Part shown: positions 6,647 through 6,669 of the stretch, piece after piece
Position numbering within the stretch: the stretch's first letter is position 1
Layout: the number at the start of each line of letters is the position of its first letter
Assembly: GCA_021800315.1 (NCBI GenBank)
Contig: JAJYZD010000211.1
Span: forward strand, 1-6,669
Source: Bacillota bacterium
GTDB taxonomy: Bacteria; Bacillota; Desulfotomaculia; Desulfotomaculales; JAJYZD01
Reading direction: 5' to 3'
Length of the DNA: 6,669 bases
Translations under genes and position numbers: made by a program
The notes under the pieces: model-generated
Databases searched by the model: none
What the model was told of the DNA's origin: nothing
What the model saw: only the letters and a program-made list of their open reading frames with translations

Positions 6647-6669
6647 AGTTCCACCAGTAGGTCCCACCT

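Overview
The window looks like a piece of a GC-rich Firmicutes chromosome, probably a Clostridia/Peptococcaceae-type organism. This rests on three things: a Bacillus-type PyrR-controlled pyrimidine operon with a textbook PyrR attenuator, a pyrK gene (the electron-transfer subunit of the Gram-positive type of dihydroorotate dehydrogenase), and a YqhV-like small membrane protein. No species can be named from the sequence.

Layout. Positions 1-4204 hold the start of a de novo pyrimidine operon read leftwards: promoter, PyrR-binding leader with antiterminator and terminator, then pyrR, pyrB, pyrC, carA and the first 60 codons of pyrK, which runs off the left edge. The genes are packed with an 18-nt gap, overlaps, or a short gap. 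carB, which follows carA in the B. subtilis operon, is absent between carA and pyrK, and so is the permease gene pyrP.

Positions 4205-5402 form a divergent two-gene unit read rightwards: an Lrp/AsnC-family regulator driven by a perfect-consensus promoter flanked by a 9-bp inverted repeat, followed 5 nt later by a LysE/RhtB-family exporter. The likely logic is an amino-acid-sensing regulator controlling its partner exporter. A yqhV-like gene (DUF2619) faces this unit tail to tail, and the two stop codons overlap.

Positions 5669-5942 contain no convincing gene, only a 16-nt hairpin and a short tandem repeat. From 5943 the base composition becomes clearly AT-richer and a hicA-hicB toxin-antitoxin module follows. 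Its near-consensus promoter is almost wholly covered by a perfect 15-bp inverted repeat, the probable HicB autoregulatory operator. This module looks horizontally acquired.

I found known systems rather than a wholly new one. The most useful second looks are the complete attenuator architecture, the missing carB, the hicAB operator and the Lrp-LysE pair.
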